DNA from: GCA-2709075 sp964492555
GTDB lineage: Bacteria; Pseudomonadota; Alphaproteobacteria; MPNO01; UBA2964
Assembly (NCBI GenBank): GCA_964492555.1
Contig: CAZBKQ010000038.1
Span: 1-24,846, forward strand
DNA length: 24,846 nucleotides
Reading direction: 5' to 3'
Both the position numbers and the translations under genes were made by a program. Below, in pieces: positions 1 to 7,516 of this stretch (position 1 is the first letter of the stretch; the number at the start of each line of letters is the position of its first letter). Below the pieces are notes generated by a model. That model had not been told where the DNA came from and ran no database searches. It saw nothing but the letters and a program-made list of their open reading frames with translations.

Positions 1-104
1 TGGCGGAACTCTCCGGGCGGCGCGATTGCAGCCGCATCCATGTTGAGAAACCGGGATTTTTGTTGAGAATGGAAAAGGGCGCGTTGCCCGCGGCAGCGGA
101 ATAG
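1..104 (+). CDS. 3' end of an unidentified gene, possibly a carboxylase subunit
   Basis: An open frame enters from the left edge (first full codon at 3) and ends at TAG 102-104. The visible 33 residues include RRDCSRIHVEK and an acidic/alanine end. The pattern DC-x2-I-x-V-x-K matches the tail of the next gene (DCGHISVQK), so this may be the C-terminus of a paralogous subunit of the same biotin-dependent carboxylase. That is inference from a short match. The stop codon abuts the AGGAAG ribosome binding site of the next gene (about 103-108), which suggests co-transcription and coupled translation. Too little is visible to name a family. Confidence 0.45.
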   Translation, partial: AELSGRRDCSRIHVEKPGFLLRMEKGALPAAAE

Positions 105-113
105 GAAGAATTC

Positions 114-1589
114 ATGACCGGAAACGGCTCCGATAAAGACATTACCTTCGTCGATACCACGCTGCGTGACGGCAATCTTAGCCTGTGGGCGTCCAACATG
201 ACGACCGGGATGATGTTGCCCATCCTGGATAATATCGGCGAGGCCGGGTTTATCGCGATGGAGCTGATGTCCGGCGCCTTCTTCAAGAAGATGGTGCGGG
301 AGCTCAAGGACGACCCCTATGACCGGGTTCGTATGGTACGCGAAAGGCTGCCCGACATGCCGCTGCGGCTGATCGCCGGGCGTATGAATACGTTCGGATA
401 TGATCCGCCGGTGCTTTATCCGCTGTTCCAGAAGGTGGTCGCCGATGCGGGCATCGATCAGGTGCGCATTTCGGACCCGTGGAACACGCCGGAAGGCATC
501 ATCCGCCGGGCCAAGGCGGTGCGCGACGCTGGCCAGACGCCGATCCTCAACATGATATTTTCGGTCTCGCCGCGTCACACGGATGAATATTTCGCGGAAC
601 GCACCCGCGCCATCGCCCATTTGGGGGAGGTGATCTGCTTCAAGGATCCCGGCGGGTTGCTGGCGCCCGAACGCACCCGGACGCTGGCCCCGATCATTCT
701 GGAAGCCGCCGGTGATTGCACGGTCGAATTTCACACCCACTGCACCACCGGGCTCGGGCCCCAATGCGTGCTGGAGGCGGTGAAGGCGGGCATCAGGATC
801 GTCAATACCGCGATCCCGCCTTTGTCGGACGCTTCCAGTAACCCGTCTATTTTCAATGTCGGCGAAAATCTGCGGGCGCTCGGCTACAACACGTTGATCG
901 ATGAAGAAAAGCTTCACCCGGTCACGCCGCATTTCACCTATATCGCCAAACGGCACGGCTTCGCCATCGGTCGGGAAGCCGAATATAACGAGGCGCAATA
1001 TGTCCATCAGGTGCCGGGCGGGATGATCTCCAATATGCGGTTTCAGCTTGAAAAGGTTGGCAAGGGCGACCGGCTGCAGGAGGCAATGGACGAGACCGCG
1101 CGGGTCCGCGCGGAGCTCGGCTACCCGATCATGGTGACGCCGCTCTCGCAATTTGTCGGGACCCAGGCTTCGATCAACGTGATGGTCGGGGAACGGTACG
1201 GGCAGGTGACCGATCAGGTTATCGAATACGCGATGGGCCGTTGGGGCGAGGAAGCGACCGAGGCGATGGATCAGAATATCCGGGACCGCATTCTCGACCG
1301 GCCGCGGGCGAAGGAAATCGCGGCGCAGGAACTGCCCGATCCGACGCTGGACGAAATCCGGCAGGAGGTCGGCGGGGCGAATCTGTCGGATGAGGACCTG
1401 ATCCTCACCTATCTGACCAGCCCGGATGATGTCGCCGCGATGCGCGCTGCCGGACCGCAGAAGCCTTACCCGACTTCCAGCGAACCGCTGGTCGAGCTGA
1501 TCGCCGGTCTGGTGACCCATGGCGATTGCGGCCATATCAGCGTGCAAAAGGGCGATATATCGGTGTTTCTGGCGAAAAGAAGCGCTTGA
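114..1589 (+). CDS. Biotin-dependent carboxyltransferase subunit (pyruvate carboxylase B / OadA-like)
   Basis: A 491-residue protein of the HMG-CoA lyase-like/carboxyltransferase superfamily, which moves carboxylate between carboxybiotin and an acceptor. Visible motifs are VDTTLRDG (R18, D19), the probable carbamylated lysine in CFKDPGGLL (K177), metal ligands in FHTHCTTG (H207, H209) and HQVPGG near 298-303. The length fits OadA/PycB-type subunits without a fused biotin domain, and a separate carrier and biotin carboxylase follow. The glutamine that binds pyruvate in LRDAHQSL of known enzymes is leucine here (L22), so the acceptor may not be pyruvate. The last 30 residues resemble the start of the following carrier protein. 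ATG 114 is preceded by AGGAAG at good spacing. Alternative calls are pyruvate carboxylase subunit B, oxaloacetate decarboxylase alpha, or a 2-oxoacid carboxylase of unknown specificity. Confidence 0.85.
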   Translation: MTGNGSDKDITFVDTTLRDGNLSLWASNMTTGMMLPILDNIGEAGFIAMELMSGAFFKKMVRELKDDPYDRVRMVRERLPDMPLRLIAGRMNTFGYDPPVLYPLFQKVVADAGIDQVRISDPWNTPEGIIRRAKAVRDAGQTPILNMIFSVSPRHTDEYFAERTRAIAHLGEVICFKDPGGLLAPERTRTLAPIILEAAGDCTVEFHTHCTTGLGPQCVLEAVKAGIRIVNTAIPPLSDASSNPSIFNVGENLRALGYNTLIDEEKLHPVTPHFTYIAKRHGFAIGREAEYNEAQYVHQVPGGMISNMRFQLEKVGKGDRLQEAMDETARVRAELGYPIMVTPLSQFVGTQASINVMVGERYGQVTDQVIEYAMGRWGEEATEAMDQNIRDRILDRPRAKEIAAQELPDPTLDEIRQEVGGANLSDEDLILTYLTSPDDVAAMRAAGPQKPYPTSSEPLVELIAGLVTHGDCGHISVQKGDISVFLAKRSA

Positions 1590-1616
1590 GAGAAAAAATA
1601 AAGAGGGAGACGATAC

Positions 1617-2135
1617 GTGGCGGAGTTGAGTGACGAGGACGTCCAGGCGATCCTCACCCTGTTCGAGGACTCGGATTTCGATTACCTCGAATTCCAGCAA
1701 GGCGATCTGAAACTTTCCGTGGCGAAACGCGGCTACGTGCCGGCGGCGCAAGCCGTCGCGCCGGCCCCGATGGTCGCGCCTGTTGCCGTGGCCGCCACCG
1801 AACCCGCTCCGGCGCCGGAACCGGCTGAGGAAACACCCGCCGCCGCGCCACCGCCCGCCGATACTGCGGCCGATACAAAAGACCGGGAAGGGCTGGTCGC
1901 GGTGACCGCGCCGATGGTGGGGACTTTCTATGCCGCGCCCGATCCGCAATCGCCGGCCTATGTCACGCTCGGCGCCACGGTTGATGCGGACGCCACTGTC
2001 GGACTGATTGAGGTGATGAAGGTCTTTACCGGCATTCAGGCGGGCGCGACAGGTGAAATCGCCGAAATCCTGGTCGAGAACGCCGCCATGGTGCAGCAGG
2101 GCGACGTGCTGTTCTATATCAAACCAGCTGGCTGA
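1617..2135 (+). CDS. Biotin carboxyl carrier protein
   Basis: A 172-residue AccB-like carrier. The N-terminal part (about 1-40) resembles the AccB head. A proline/alanine-rich linker follows (about 41-85), then a biotinyl domain (about 94-170). The biotinylated lysine should be K135 in EVMKVF, a variant of the usual E(A/V)MK(M/L) site; the upstream APMVGTFY is typical of AccB. It accepts carboxylate from the biotin carboxylase encoded next and passes it to the carboxyltransferase encoded before it. The start is GTG 1617, with AGAGGGAGA at 1602-1610. The gap to the carboxyltransferase is 27 bases and to the biotin carboxylase 6 bases, so the three form one operon. No linked accA or accD is visible, so this need not be the acetyl-CoA carboxylase carrier. 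Confidence 0.88.
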   Translation: MAELSDEDVQAILTLFEDSDFDYLEFQQGDLKLSVAKRGYVPAAQAVAPAPMVAPVAVAATEPAPAPEPAEETPAAAPPPADTAADTKDREGLVAVTAPMVGTFYAAPDPQSPAYVTLGATVDADATVGLIEVMKVFTGIQAGATGEIAEILVENAAMVQQGDVLFYIKPAG

Positions 2136-2141
2136 TCTTTC

Positions 2142-3497
2142 ATGGCGATAAAGCGCGTCCTTGTCGCCAATCGGGGCGAAATTGCCGCCCGTGTCGTCCG
2201 CGCCTGTCACGCGCTGGGGCGCGAGGCCATCGCCGCCCATTCGGAAGCCGACGCCAACGGGTTGTCGGTGCAGCTTGCCGACGGGGCGGCCCATATCGGC
2301 GGGGCGCGGCCAAATGAATCCTATCTGATCCCGGAAAAGCTGATTGAGGCGGCACGGGAAACCGGCTGCGACGCGTTGCATCCCGGTTATGGGTTTCTCG
2401 CGGAATCGCCGGTGCTGGCGCAACAATGCGCCGATGCGGGCATCGCCTTTATCGGACCCGACGCGGAATCGATCCGCCGCATGGGCAACAAGCTGGAGGC
2501 CCGCGCGGCCGCCGGTGATTGGGGCGTGCCGGTCGCGCCGGGCTCGCTGCAGGTCCATGACTGGCGGGAAGCAAAAGAAATCGGTGATGAGATCGGCTAT
2601 CCGCTGATGGTCAAGGCGGCGGCCGGCGGCGGCGGGCGCGGCATCAAGATTATCCGGAACGAGGGTGAGATCGAGGCGGCGGTGACCACCGCGGCGGCGG
2701 AGGCGATGGCGGCGTTCGGCGACGATGCGCTGTTCGTCGAACGCTATATCGAGGATGCGCGCCATATCGAGGTACAGATCCTCGGTGACAGCCACGGCAA
2801 TGTTGTTCATGTGGGCGAGCGCGACTGTTCCCTGCAGCGGCGCTATCAGAAGGCGGTGGAGGAAGCGCCCGCCGCGATGATCCCGGTTGCCATGCGCGAC
2901 GCGATCCGTGAGAGCGCTGTGACGATTGCGCAAAAGATCGGCTACCGGAACGCCGGTACTGTCGAATTTATCGCCGATCAGTCATCCGGGCAGTTTTTCT
3001 TTCTTGAGATGAATACCCGCATTCAGGTCGAACATCCGGTCTCGGAAATGATTACCGGCATTGACCTGGTCGAGGCGCAGATAAAGATCGCCGATGGCGA
3101 TCCCTTGCCCTTCGCGCAGTCCGACATCGAATTTTCAGGCCACGCGATAGAGGTTCGGGTAACGGCGGAAAACGCTGCCGCCGGGTTCCAGCCCTCGCCC
3201 GGGGAAATCACCCGTTGGGTGCCACCGGAAGGCGACGGCGTCCGGCTCGATACCCATTGTCACGAAGGCGCGGTGGTGACGCCGTTTTACGATTCCCTGC
3301 TGGCCAAGCTGATCGTTCACGCGCCGACCCGCATGCGCGCGGTGGCAAAGCTGCAACAGGCGCTTGACGATTTTGAGGTTGAGGGCGTGACGACGACCAT
3401 CCCCTTCCTGCGGCGGCTCTCGGCTGAGCTCGATTATGTGCGCGGTGAGTTCAACACGCGCTGGCTGGAGCAGAATCTGGATGATCTGACTGGCTGA
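2142..3497 (+). CDS. Biotin carboxylase subunit (AccC-like)
   Basis: A 451-residue ATP-grasp biotin carboxylase, near the length of E. coli AccC (449). It carboxylates carrier-bound biotin with ATP and bicarbonate. Domains in order are the N-terminal fold (1-113, VLVANRGEIAAR), the ATP-grasp part with K117, K158 and the glycine loop AAAGGGGRG, and the catalytic stretch FLEMNTRIQVEHPV (E289, N291, R293, E297). The C-terminal domain contains FQPSPGEI. NTRIQVEHPV replaces the NPRIQVEHPV of E. coli AccC, as in many PCC/MCC/PC homologues. No strong Shine-Dalgarno precedes ATG 2142; only 6 bases separate it from the carrier stop, so coupled translation is likely. Its stop TGA directly abuts the reverse-strand stop of the next gene, forming TGATCA. 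Confidence 0.92.
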   Translation: MAIKRVLVANRGEIAARVVRACHALGREAIAAHSEADANGLSVQLADGAAHIGGARPNESYLIPEKLIEAARETGCDALHPGYGFLAESPVLAQQCADAGIAFIGPDAESIRRMGNKLEARAAAGDWGVPVAPGSLQVHDWREAKEIGDEIGYPLMVKAAAGGGGRGIKIIRNEGEIEAAVTTAAAEAMAAFGDDALFVERYIEDARHIEVQILGDSHGNVVHVGERDCSLQRRYQKAVEEAPAAMIPVAMRDAIRESAVTIAQKIGYRNAGTVEFIADQSSGQFFFLEMNTRIQVEHPVSEMITGIDLVEAQIKIADGDPLPFAQSDIEFSGHAIEVRVTAENAAAGFQPSPGEITRWVPPEGDGVRLDTHCHEGAVVTPFYDSLLAKLIVHAPTRMRAVAKLQQALDDFEVEGVTTTIPFLRRLSAELDYVRGEFNTRWLEQNLDDLTG

Positions 3498-4337
3498 TCA
3501 CCGCTGCTGCGGCATCGGTATCGGAAAGTTATAATCCTCATCGTCGAGCGACCGCCACATACGCTGGCGTTCGCCGATATCGCAGGGCGGGCCCTTGCGC
3601 CGTTTGAACTGCGCCCGGTGCAACAATTTCGGTTCGGGCGCCAGATCGGCGATCTCCAGTATCAGTTTGCGCATCACCGCCCGACCGAAATCCTTGAAAT
3701 CCTTTGCCACCACGTAAAAGGCGCGCGGGCCGCCAATGACGCAGTCCCGGTAATAAAGGTCCAAATCCTTTAGCGGCGGGCGGCCGGAAAAGGTCGGGCG
3801 GTCATTGACGATGGGCAGGCCGTTAATGGTGATGCCGCGCGCCGCAATCCGGTCGCGCACGACATTGACCGGCTCGCCCCAGTTATTAGGCCCGTCGCCC
3901 GATATATCGATCACCCGCCGGAGCCCTTTATAGTCGTTCCTCTCAAACCAGTCGGCACCCATCACGATTCCGGCCGAAATGGCCGTGCGGCGCGCGGTTT
4001 CCGGCTCTTCCCGGGACAGGATTTCGGCGAAGGCGAGGGCGGATTTCTTGTCATGGATCAGCGTCCAGGGGGCGATGATCTTCATATGGCCGAACCCGGC
4101 CCATTCGTAATAGCCGACTGCGATGCGGCCCAAAGGCCCGCGCTTGATGGCCTCCAGAATCGCCGGGTGGCGAAAGGCGGTGATGTAACCCTGCCGTTGT
4201 AGCATGGCCTCCTCGTCATCGACGCTGCCAGATACATCGACGCCGAGGGCGAGCTCCAGATCGACTTCCAATTTCTGCGCCATTGCCGGAAAGGACAGGA
4301 GAAAACCGCAAATGATCAGCCCGAGGATATTCTTCAT
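3498..4337 (-). CDS. DUF1194 (vWA-like) secreted protein, second copy
   Basis: A 279-residue DUF1194 family protein. It has a signal peptide (about 1-20, ending FPAMA), then LALGVDVSGSVDDEE, which carries the DxSxS metal-ion-dependent adhesion site of von Willebrand A domains. Family blocks RQGYITAFRHPAIL, GRIAVGYYEWAG, DISGDGPNNWG and CVIGGPRAF follow. It is probably periplasmic or secreted; its molecular function is not known. It follows its paralogue (4334-5200) with an ATGA overlap, so the two are translationally coupled. The C-terminus ends in a short arginine- and proline-containing tail. Confidence 0.88.
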   Translation of the reverse strand: MKNILGLIICGFLLSFPAMAQKLEVDLELALGVDVSGSVDDEEAMLQRQGYITAFRHPAILEAIKRGPLGRIAVGYYEWAGFGHMKIIAPWTLIHDKKSALAFAEILSREEPETARRTAISAGIVMGADWFERNDYKGLRRVIDISGDGPNNWGEPVNVVRDRIAARGITINGLPIVNDRPTFSGRPPLKDLDLYYRDCVIGGPRAFYVVAKDFKDFGRAVMRKLILEIADLAPEPKLLHRAQFKRRKGPPCDIGERQRMWRSLDDEDYNFPIPMPQQR

Positions 4338-5200
4338 TTCGATCTCACTCCCGGCTGGCGGATCGGGAGATCCGGATCCCGTTCCGGAATGGGGTTCCAG
4401 TGTTCGTCGGGTATGCCCCAGCGTTTGCGGTACAGGGTTTCCCCGATATCGCAGGGCGGCGCGATCCGGCTGGACGCAAGATGCAGCAGCGGCCGCGGCG
4501 GCGCGGCATCGGCAATTTCCAGGATCAGCTTGCGGATGATGGCGCGGCCGAAATCCTTGAAATCATTCGCCACGACATGAAAAGCCCGCGGCCCCCCGAT
4601 AACGCAATCGCGGAAATACAAATCCAGGTTCGGTAGTTGCGGAAAGCCCGCGATGGTCGGGCGGCCATTGATGATCGGCAGGCCGTTTATGGTGAAACCC
4701 TGTGCGATGGCGGCGTCCCGGATCGGGACGATGGGGTGGCCGATATTGTTCGGTCCATCGCCGGAAAGATCGATAACCTTGCGCGCGCTGGTAAAGTGGT
4801 TGGTCTCGGTCTGAGCGACGGCGAATTCGATGGCGCTTGAGATACTGGTGCGTTCCGATGTCAGCCCGGGCACGGTTTCCAGCCTGCGGGCGAAATCCTC
4901 AATCGATTTTTTGTCCTTGATGATTGTCCACTCAACCGCCAGGTGGATATCCTGATAGCCGCCCCATTCGAAATACATCACCGCGATGCGGCCCAGCCGG
5001 CCGCGCTCTATCGCCTGTAAGATCGCCGGGTGGCGAAAGGCGCGGACATAGCCGCCGCGCTGCAGCTTCGCTTCCGCCCGGTCGACGGAAAACGAGACGT
5101 CGCTGCCCATGGCAAGCTGCAAATCGACTTCCATTTTCGCCAAAGCGCCCGGCGCCAGGCTCAGCCAAAACATGGCGATAATGAGAAAAACCGATTTCAT
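4334..5200 (-). CDS. DUF1194 (vWA-like) secreted protein, first copy
   Basis: A 288-residue paralogue of the protein encoded just downstream. The frame is open to 5296, but the start chosen is ATG 5200 because it begins a clean signal peptide (MKSVFLIIAMFWLSLAPGALA) and the extra upstream residues look non-coding. The MIDAS-like motif reads GSDVSFSVDRAE, keeping DxSxS but with phenylalanine in place of the usual glycine. Shared blocks are GGYVRAFRHPAIL, GRIAVMYFEWGG, DLSGDGPNN and CVIGGPRAF. It is divergent from the EamA permease gene, with 113 bases between starts. A Shine-Dalgarno is not obvious. Function unknown; a ligand-binding or adhesion role through the vWA fold is only inference. Confidence 0.87.
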   Translation of the reverse strand: MKSVFLIIAMFWLSLAPGALAKMEVDLQLAMGSDVSFSVDRAEAKLQRGGYVRAFRHPAILQAIERGRLGRIAVMYFEWGGYQDIHLAVEWTIIKDKKSIEDFARRLETVPGLTSERTSISSAIEFAVAQTETNHFTSARKVIDLSGDGPNNIGHPIVPIRDAAIAQGFTINGLPIINGRPTIAGFPQLPNLDLYFRDCVIGGPRAFHVVANDFKDFGRAIIRKLILEIADAAPPRPLLHLASSRIAPPCDIGETLYRKRWGIPDEHWNPIPERDPDLPIRQPGVRSK

Positions 5201-5245
5201 CCGCAAAAACCCCGAAGTTGTCCGGAAAGGGTAATGCCGAAACGC

Positions 5246-5261
5246 TCCCACGTCAGTGGGA
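5246..5261. repeat. Small inverted repeat between divergent genes
   Basis: TCCCAC-GTCA-GTGGGA is a perfect 6-bp inverted repeat with a 4-base loop, between the DUF1194 gene (start 5200) and the EamA gene (start 5314). It could be an operator or an mRNA hairpin; nothing in the sequence decides which. Confidence 0.35.
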
Positions 5262-5313
5262 AAGATTCCTGTCTGCCGCTGACGGGGGCGAGTCATGAGA
5301 GTATCCTTGCGCC

Positions 5314-6213
5314 ATGCCGCAATTGCCTTCCCTTGATCGCTGGATCGCCGGCCAGTCTCCCGTCGTGCGCGGTGCCTGGTGGATGACGGTCAGCGCCTTT
5401 GCCTACGCCGCCTCGATAGCGATCATCCATCATGTCGCGCAGGAGTTACATTTCATGCAGGTGGTATTCCTGCGCAATGTCTTCGGCTTCTTGTTCATGC
5501 TGCCGTGGCTGATGCGGGTCGGGTTGGGTGCTCTCAAGACCAGCCGGCTTCATATGCACGCCGTCCGGGGCGCGATGTCGGCGCTGAATGTCTGGTTCCT
5601 GTTTGCCGCCCTCTGGCTCGCCCCGGTGGCCGATGTTGCCGCAATCACCTTTATGATGCCCATTGTCGCGTCGATCTTCGCGGTGGTCTTCCTGAAGGAA
5701 AAAACAACGGTGCTGCGCTGGGTTGCGATTGCGCTGGGGTTCGCGGGCGCGCTGATGGTCATTCGCCCGGGTATGGCGGGCTATAATCCGGGATTGCTGC
5801 TGGCGGTTGGATCGGTGCTGGCGGGCGCAACCGTGGCGATATTGATCAAGACGCTGATCCGCCACGACTCCGCCGACACGATCGCCTTTTATCTGTTTGT
5901 TTCGCATATCGTCTTCAGCGTCGGTCCCGCGATTTATTTCTGGGCCGCGCCGACCTGGGAACAACTCGGCTGGTGCGTTGCGCTGGGCTATCTCGCGACC
6001 GTCATCCAGCGCAATTTCAACAAGGCGATGGGCGAAGCCGACGCCACCATCGTGTTGCCCTTCAATTTCACGAGGCTGATCTGGGCGGCGCTGTTTGGCT
6101 GGTTGTTTTTCGCGGAATTCCCCGATCTCTGGACCTGGATCGGCGGGTTGGTGATTTTTGCCGCCTCGATCTGGCTGACCCGCATGACGGCGGGTGGAAA
6201 AAAGACGCGTTAG
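5314..6213 (+). CDS. EamA (DMT superfamily) permease
   Basis: A 299-residue inner-membrane protein with about ten hydrophobic segments in two EamA repeats (about 20-150 and 160-295). Typical features are the conserved first-repeat end FLKEKTTVLRWVAIALGFAGALMVIRPG and the second-repeat end FAEFPDLWTWIGGLVIFAASI. The family exports or imports small metabolites; the substrate cannot be read from sequence. The ribosome binding site before ATG 5314 is weak. The gene runs convergently into the MFS gene, and their stop codons (TAG 6211-6213 and reverse TAA 6210-6212) overlap in TTAG. Confidence 0.88.
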   Translation: MPQLPSLDRWIAGQSPVVRGAWWMTVSAFAYAASIAIIHHVAQELHFMQVVFLRNVFGFLFMLPWLMRVGLGALKTSRLHMHAVRGAMSALNVWFLFAALWLAPVADVAAITFMMPIVASIFAVVFLKEKTTVLRWVAIALGFAGALMVIRPGMAGYNPGLLLAVGSVLAGATVAILIKTLIRHDSADTIAFYLFVSHIVFSVGPAIYFWAAPTWEQLGWCVALGYLATVIQRNFNKAMGEADATIVLPFNFTRLIWAALFGWLFFAEFPDLWTWIGGLVIFAASIWLTRMTAGGKKTR

Positions 6214-7415
6214 GCCGCTTTTGGCTGGGTCAGCGCGGCGGTAATCGCGGCGGAAAGGCCGAGCAGCGAAAAGACAAACATGACCATGGCGATAGGCACC
6301 CAGGTGCCGTCTGTCACAAGACCGCAAATCTGCTGAGAAACCCCCGCGATCATGAGTTGAGAAAATGTCACCGCGCCGGAGGCGGAGCCCGCCAGAGACG
6401 GGTTCACATGCATCGCGCCCGCCTGGGCATATGGCAGGCACATGCCTTGGGCGATTCCCAACATGAAACCCGGCAGCACCAGTGCGTAAATCGACAATTC
6501 GCCAAGGAATAAGACCGCCGCCATGATGAGTACAATCACGACATTGAGAAGGGACCCCGCCACCGTCATGAAGGAAATAGAGACCCGGTTGCCGATCCGT
6601 CCCGAAATAAAGTTGCCGGTCATGAACCCCGCCGGCAGGAACAGAAACCAGACGCCGAACTCCTCCACCGGCATGTTGAGCCCTTCCGTGGCGAGGAAGG
6701 CCGACGATGTGGCCAGCGCGAAAAAAGTGCCCGACAGAAAACCCGGCGCCAGCGCATAGCCCGTAAAGCGCGGGATAGAGAGAAGCGCCCTGTAATCCGT
6801 CCAGATACCGGCGACAATGCGGCGCAACCCTTCCTCGCGACGCGCCGGCCGGAGGGTTTCCGGCAGATAGAACGCGACCATCAGGATCAGGATCAGCCCG
6901 ATCAGCGTCGCCAGCATGAAAATCGACCGCCAGCCCAGCGCGTCGATCATGAACCCGCCAAGCGGCGGGGCGAGGGTGGGCCCCAGAACATAGGCCGCGG
7001 TTAAATTGGCGATCACCGGCGCGATACGCTCCATCCCGTAGACGTCCCGGGCGATGGCGCGGGCCAGCACCACGCCGCATCCGGCGCCGGCGGCCTGCAT
7101 CACCCGGCCGGCCAGAAGGGTGTAAATATCGGTTGCGAACCAGGAGAGCTCCGCCCCGATGGCGTATAGCGCGAGCCCGGCAAGCAACACCGGCTTTCGC
7201 CCCCACTGGTCTGAAAAACCGCCATAGACGAGGGTGGCGAAGGCCATCACCATCATGACCAGCGATATGGTGGCGAATGCCATGCTGTCGCTGACCGCCA
7301 GATCGTTTTTCACCACGGGCAGGGCGGGGATGAACATATGCACCGCCAGCGGCGCGATCAGGGTGATCGTAACCAGGGCGGGAAAGATAAAGCGGGGCGG
7401 CGGTGTCGGGACCAT
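6210..7415 (-). CDS. Bcr/CflA-type MFS multidrug efflux transporter
   Basis: A 401-residue major facilitator with about 12 membrane segments. The conserved loop between segments 2 and 3 reads GGFSDQWGRKPVLLAG, and LARAIARDVYG with VLGPTLAPPLGG are Bcr/CflA-type signatures. It probably exports drugs or metabolites using the proton gradient. The frame is open to a TTG at 7496, but ATG 7415 (MVPTPPPRF, just before the first membrane segment) is the better start; neither has a strong Shine-Dalgarno. It is divergent from the CoA-transferase gene and overlaps the EamA stop codon by 4 bases. Confidence 0.87.
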   Translation of the reverse strand: MVPTPPPRFIFPALVTITLIAPLAVHMFIPALPVVKNDLAVSDSMAFATISLVMMVMAFATLVYGGFSDQWGRKPVLLAGLALYAIGAELSWFATDIYTLLAGRVMQAAGAGCGVVLARAIARDVYGMERIAPVIANLTAAYVLGPTLAPPLGGFMIDALGWRSIFMLATLIGLILILMVAFYLPETLRPARREEGLRRIVAGIWTDYRALLSIPRFTGYALAPGFLSGTFFALATSSAFLATEGLNMPVEEFGVWFLFLPAGFMTGNFISGRIGNRVSISFMTVAGSLLNVVIVLIMAAVLFLGELSIYALVLPGFMLGIAQGMCLPYAQAGAMHVNPSLAGSASGAVTFSQLMIAGVSQQICGLVTDGTWVPIAMVMFVFSLLGLSAAITAALTQPKAA

Positions 7416-7516
7416 GACGGTGAGGTAGCACGTTCGCGCGGGCCGGGACAGGTGGCGGGGCTCCAGGATGGGTGTATGCTTTTGGAAGAAAATCAAACCG
7501 TTTCAGGGAGAGAAAA

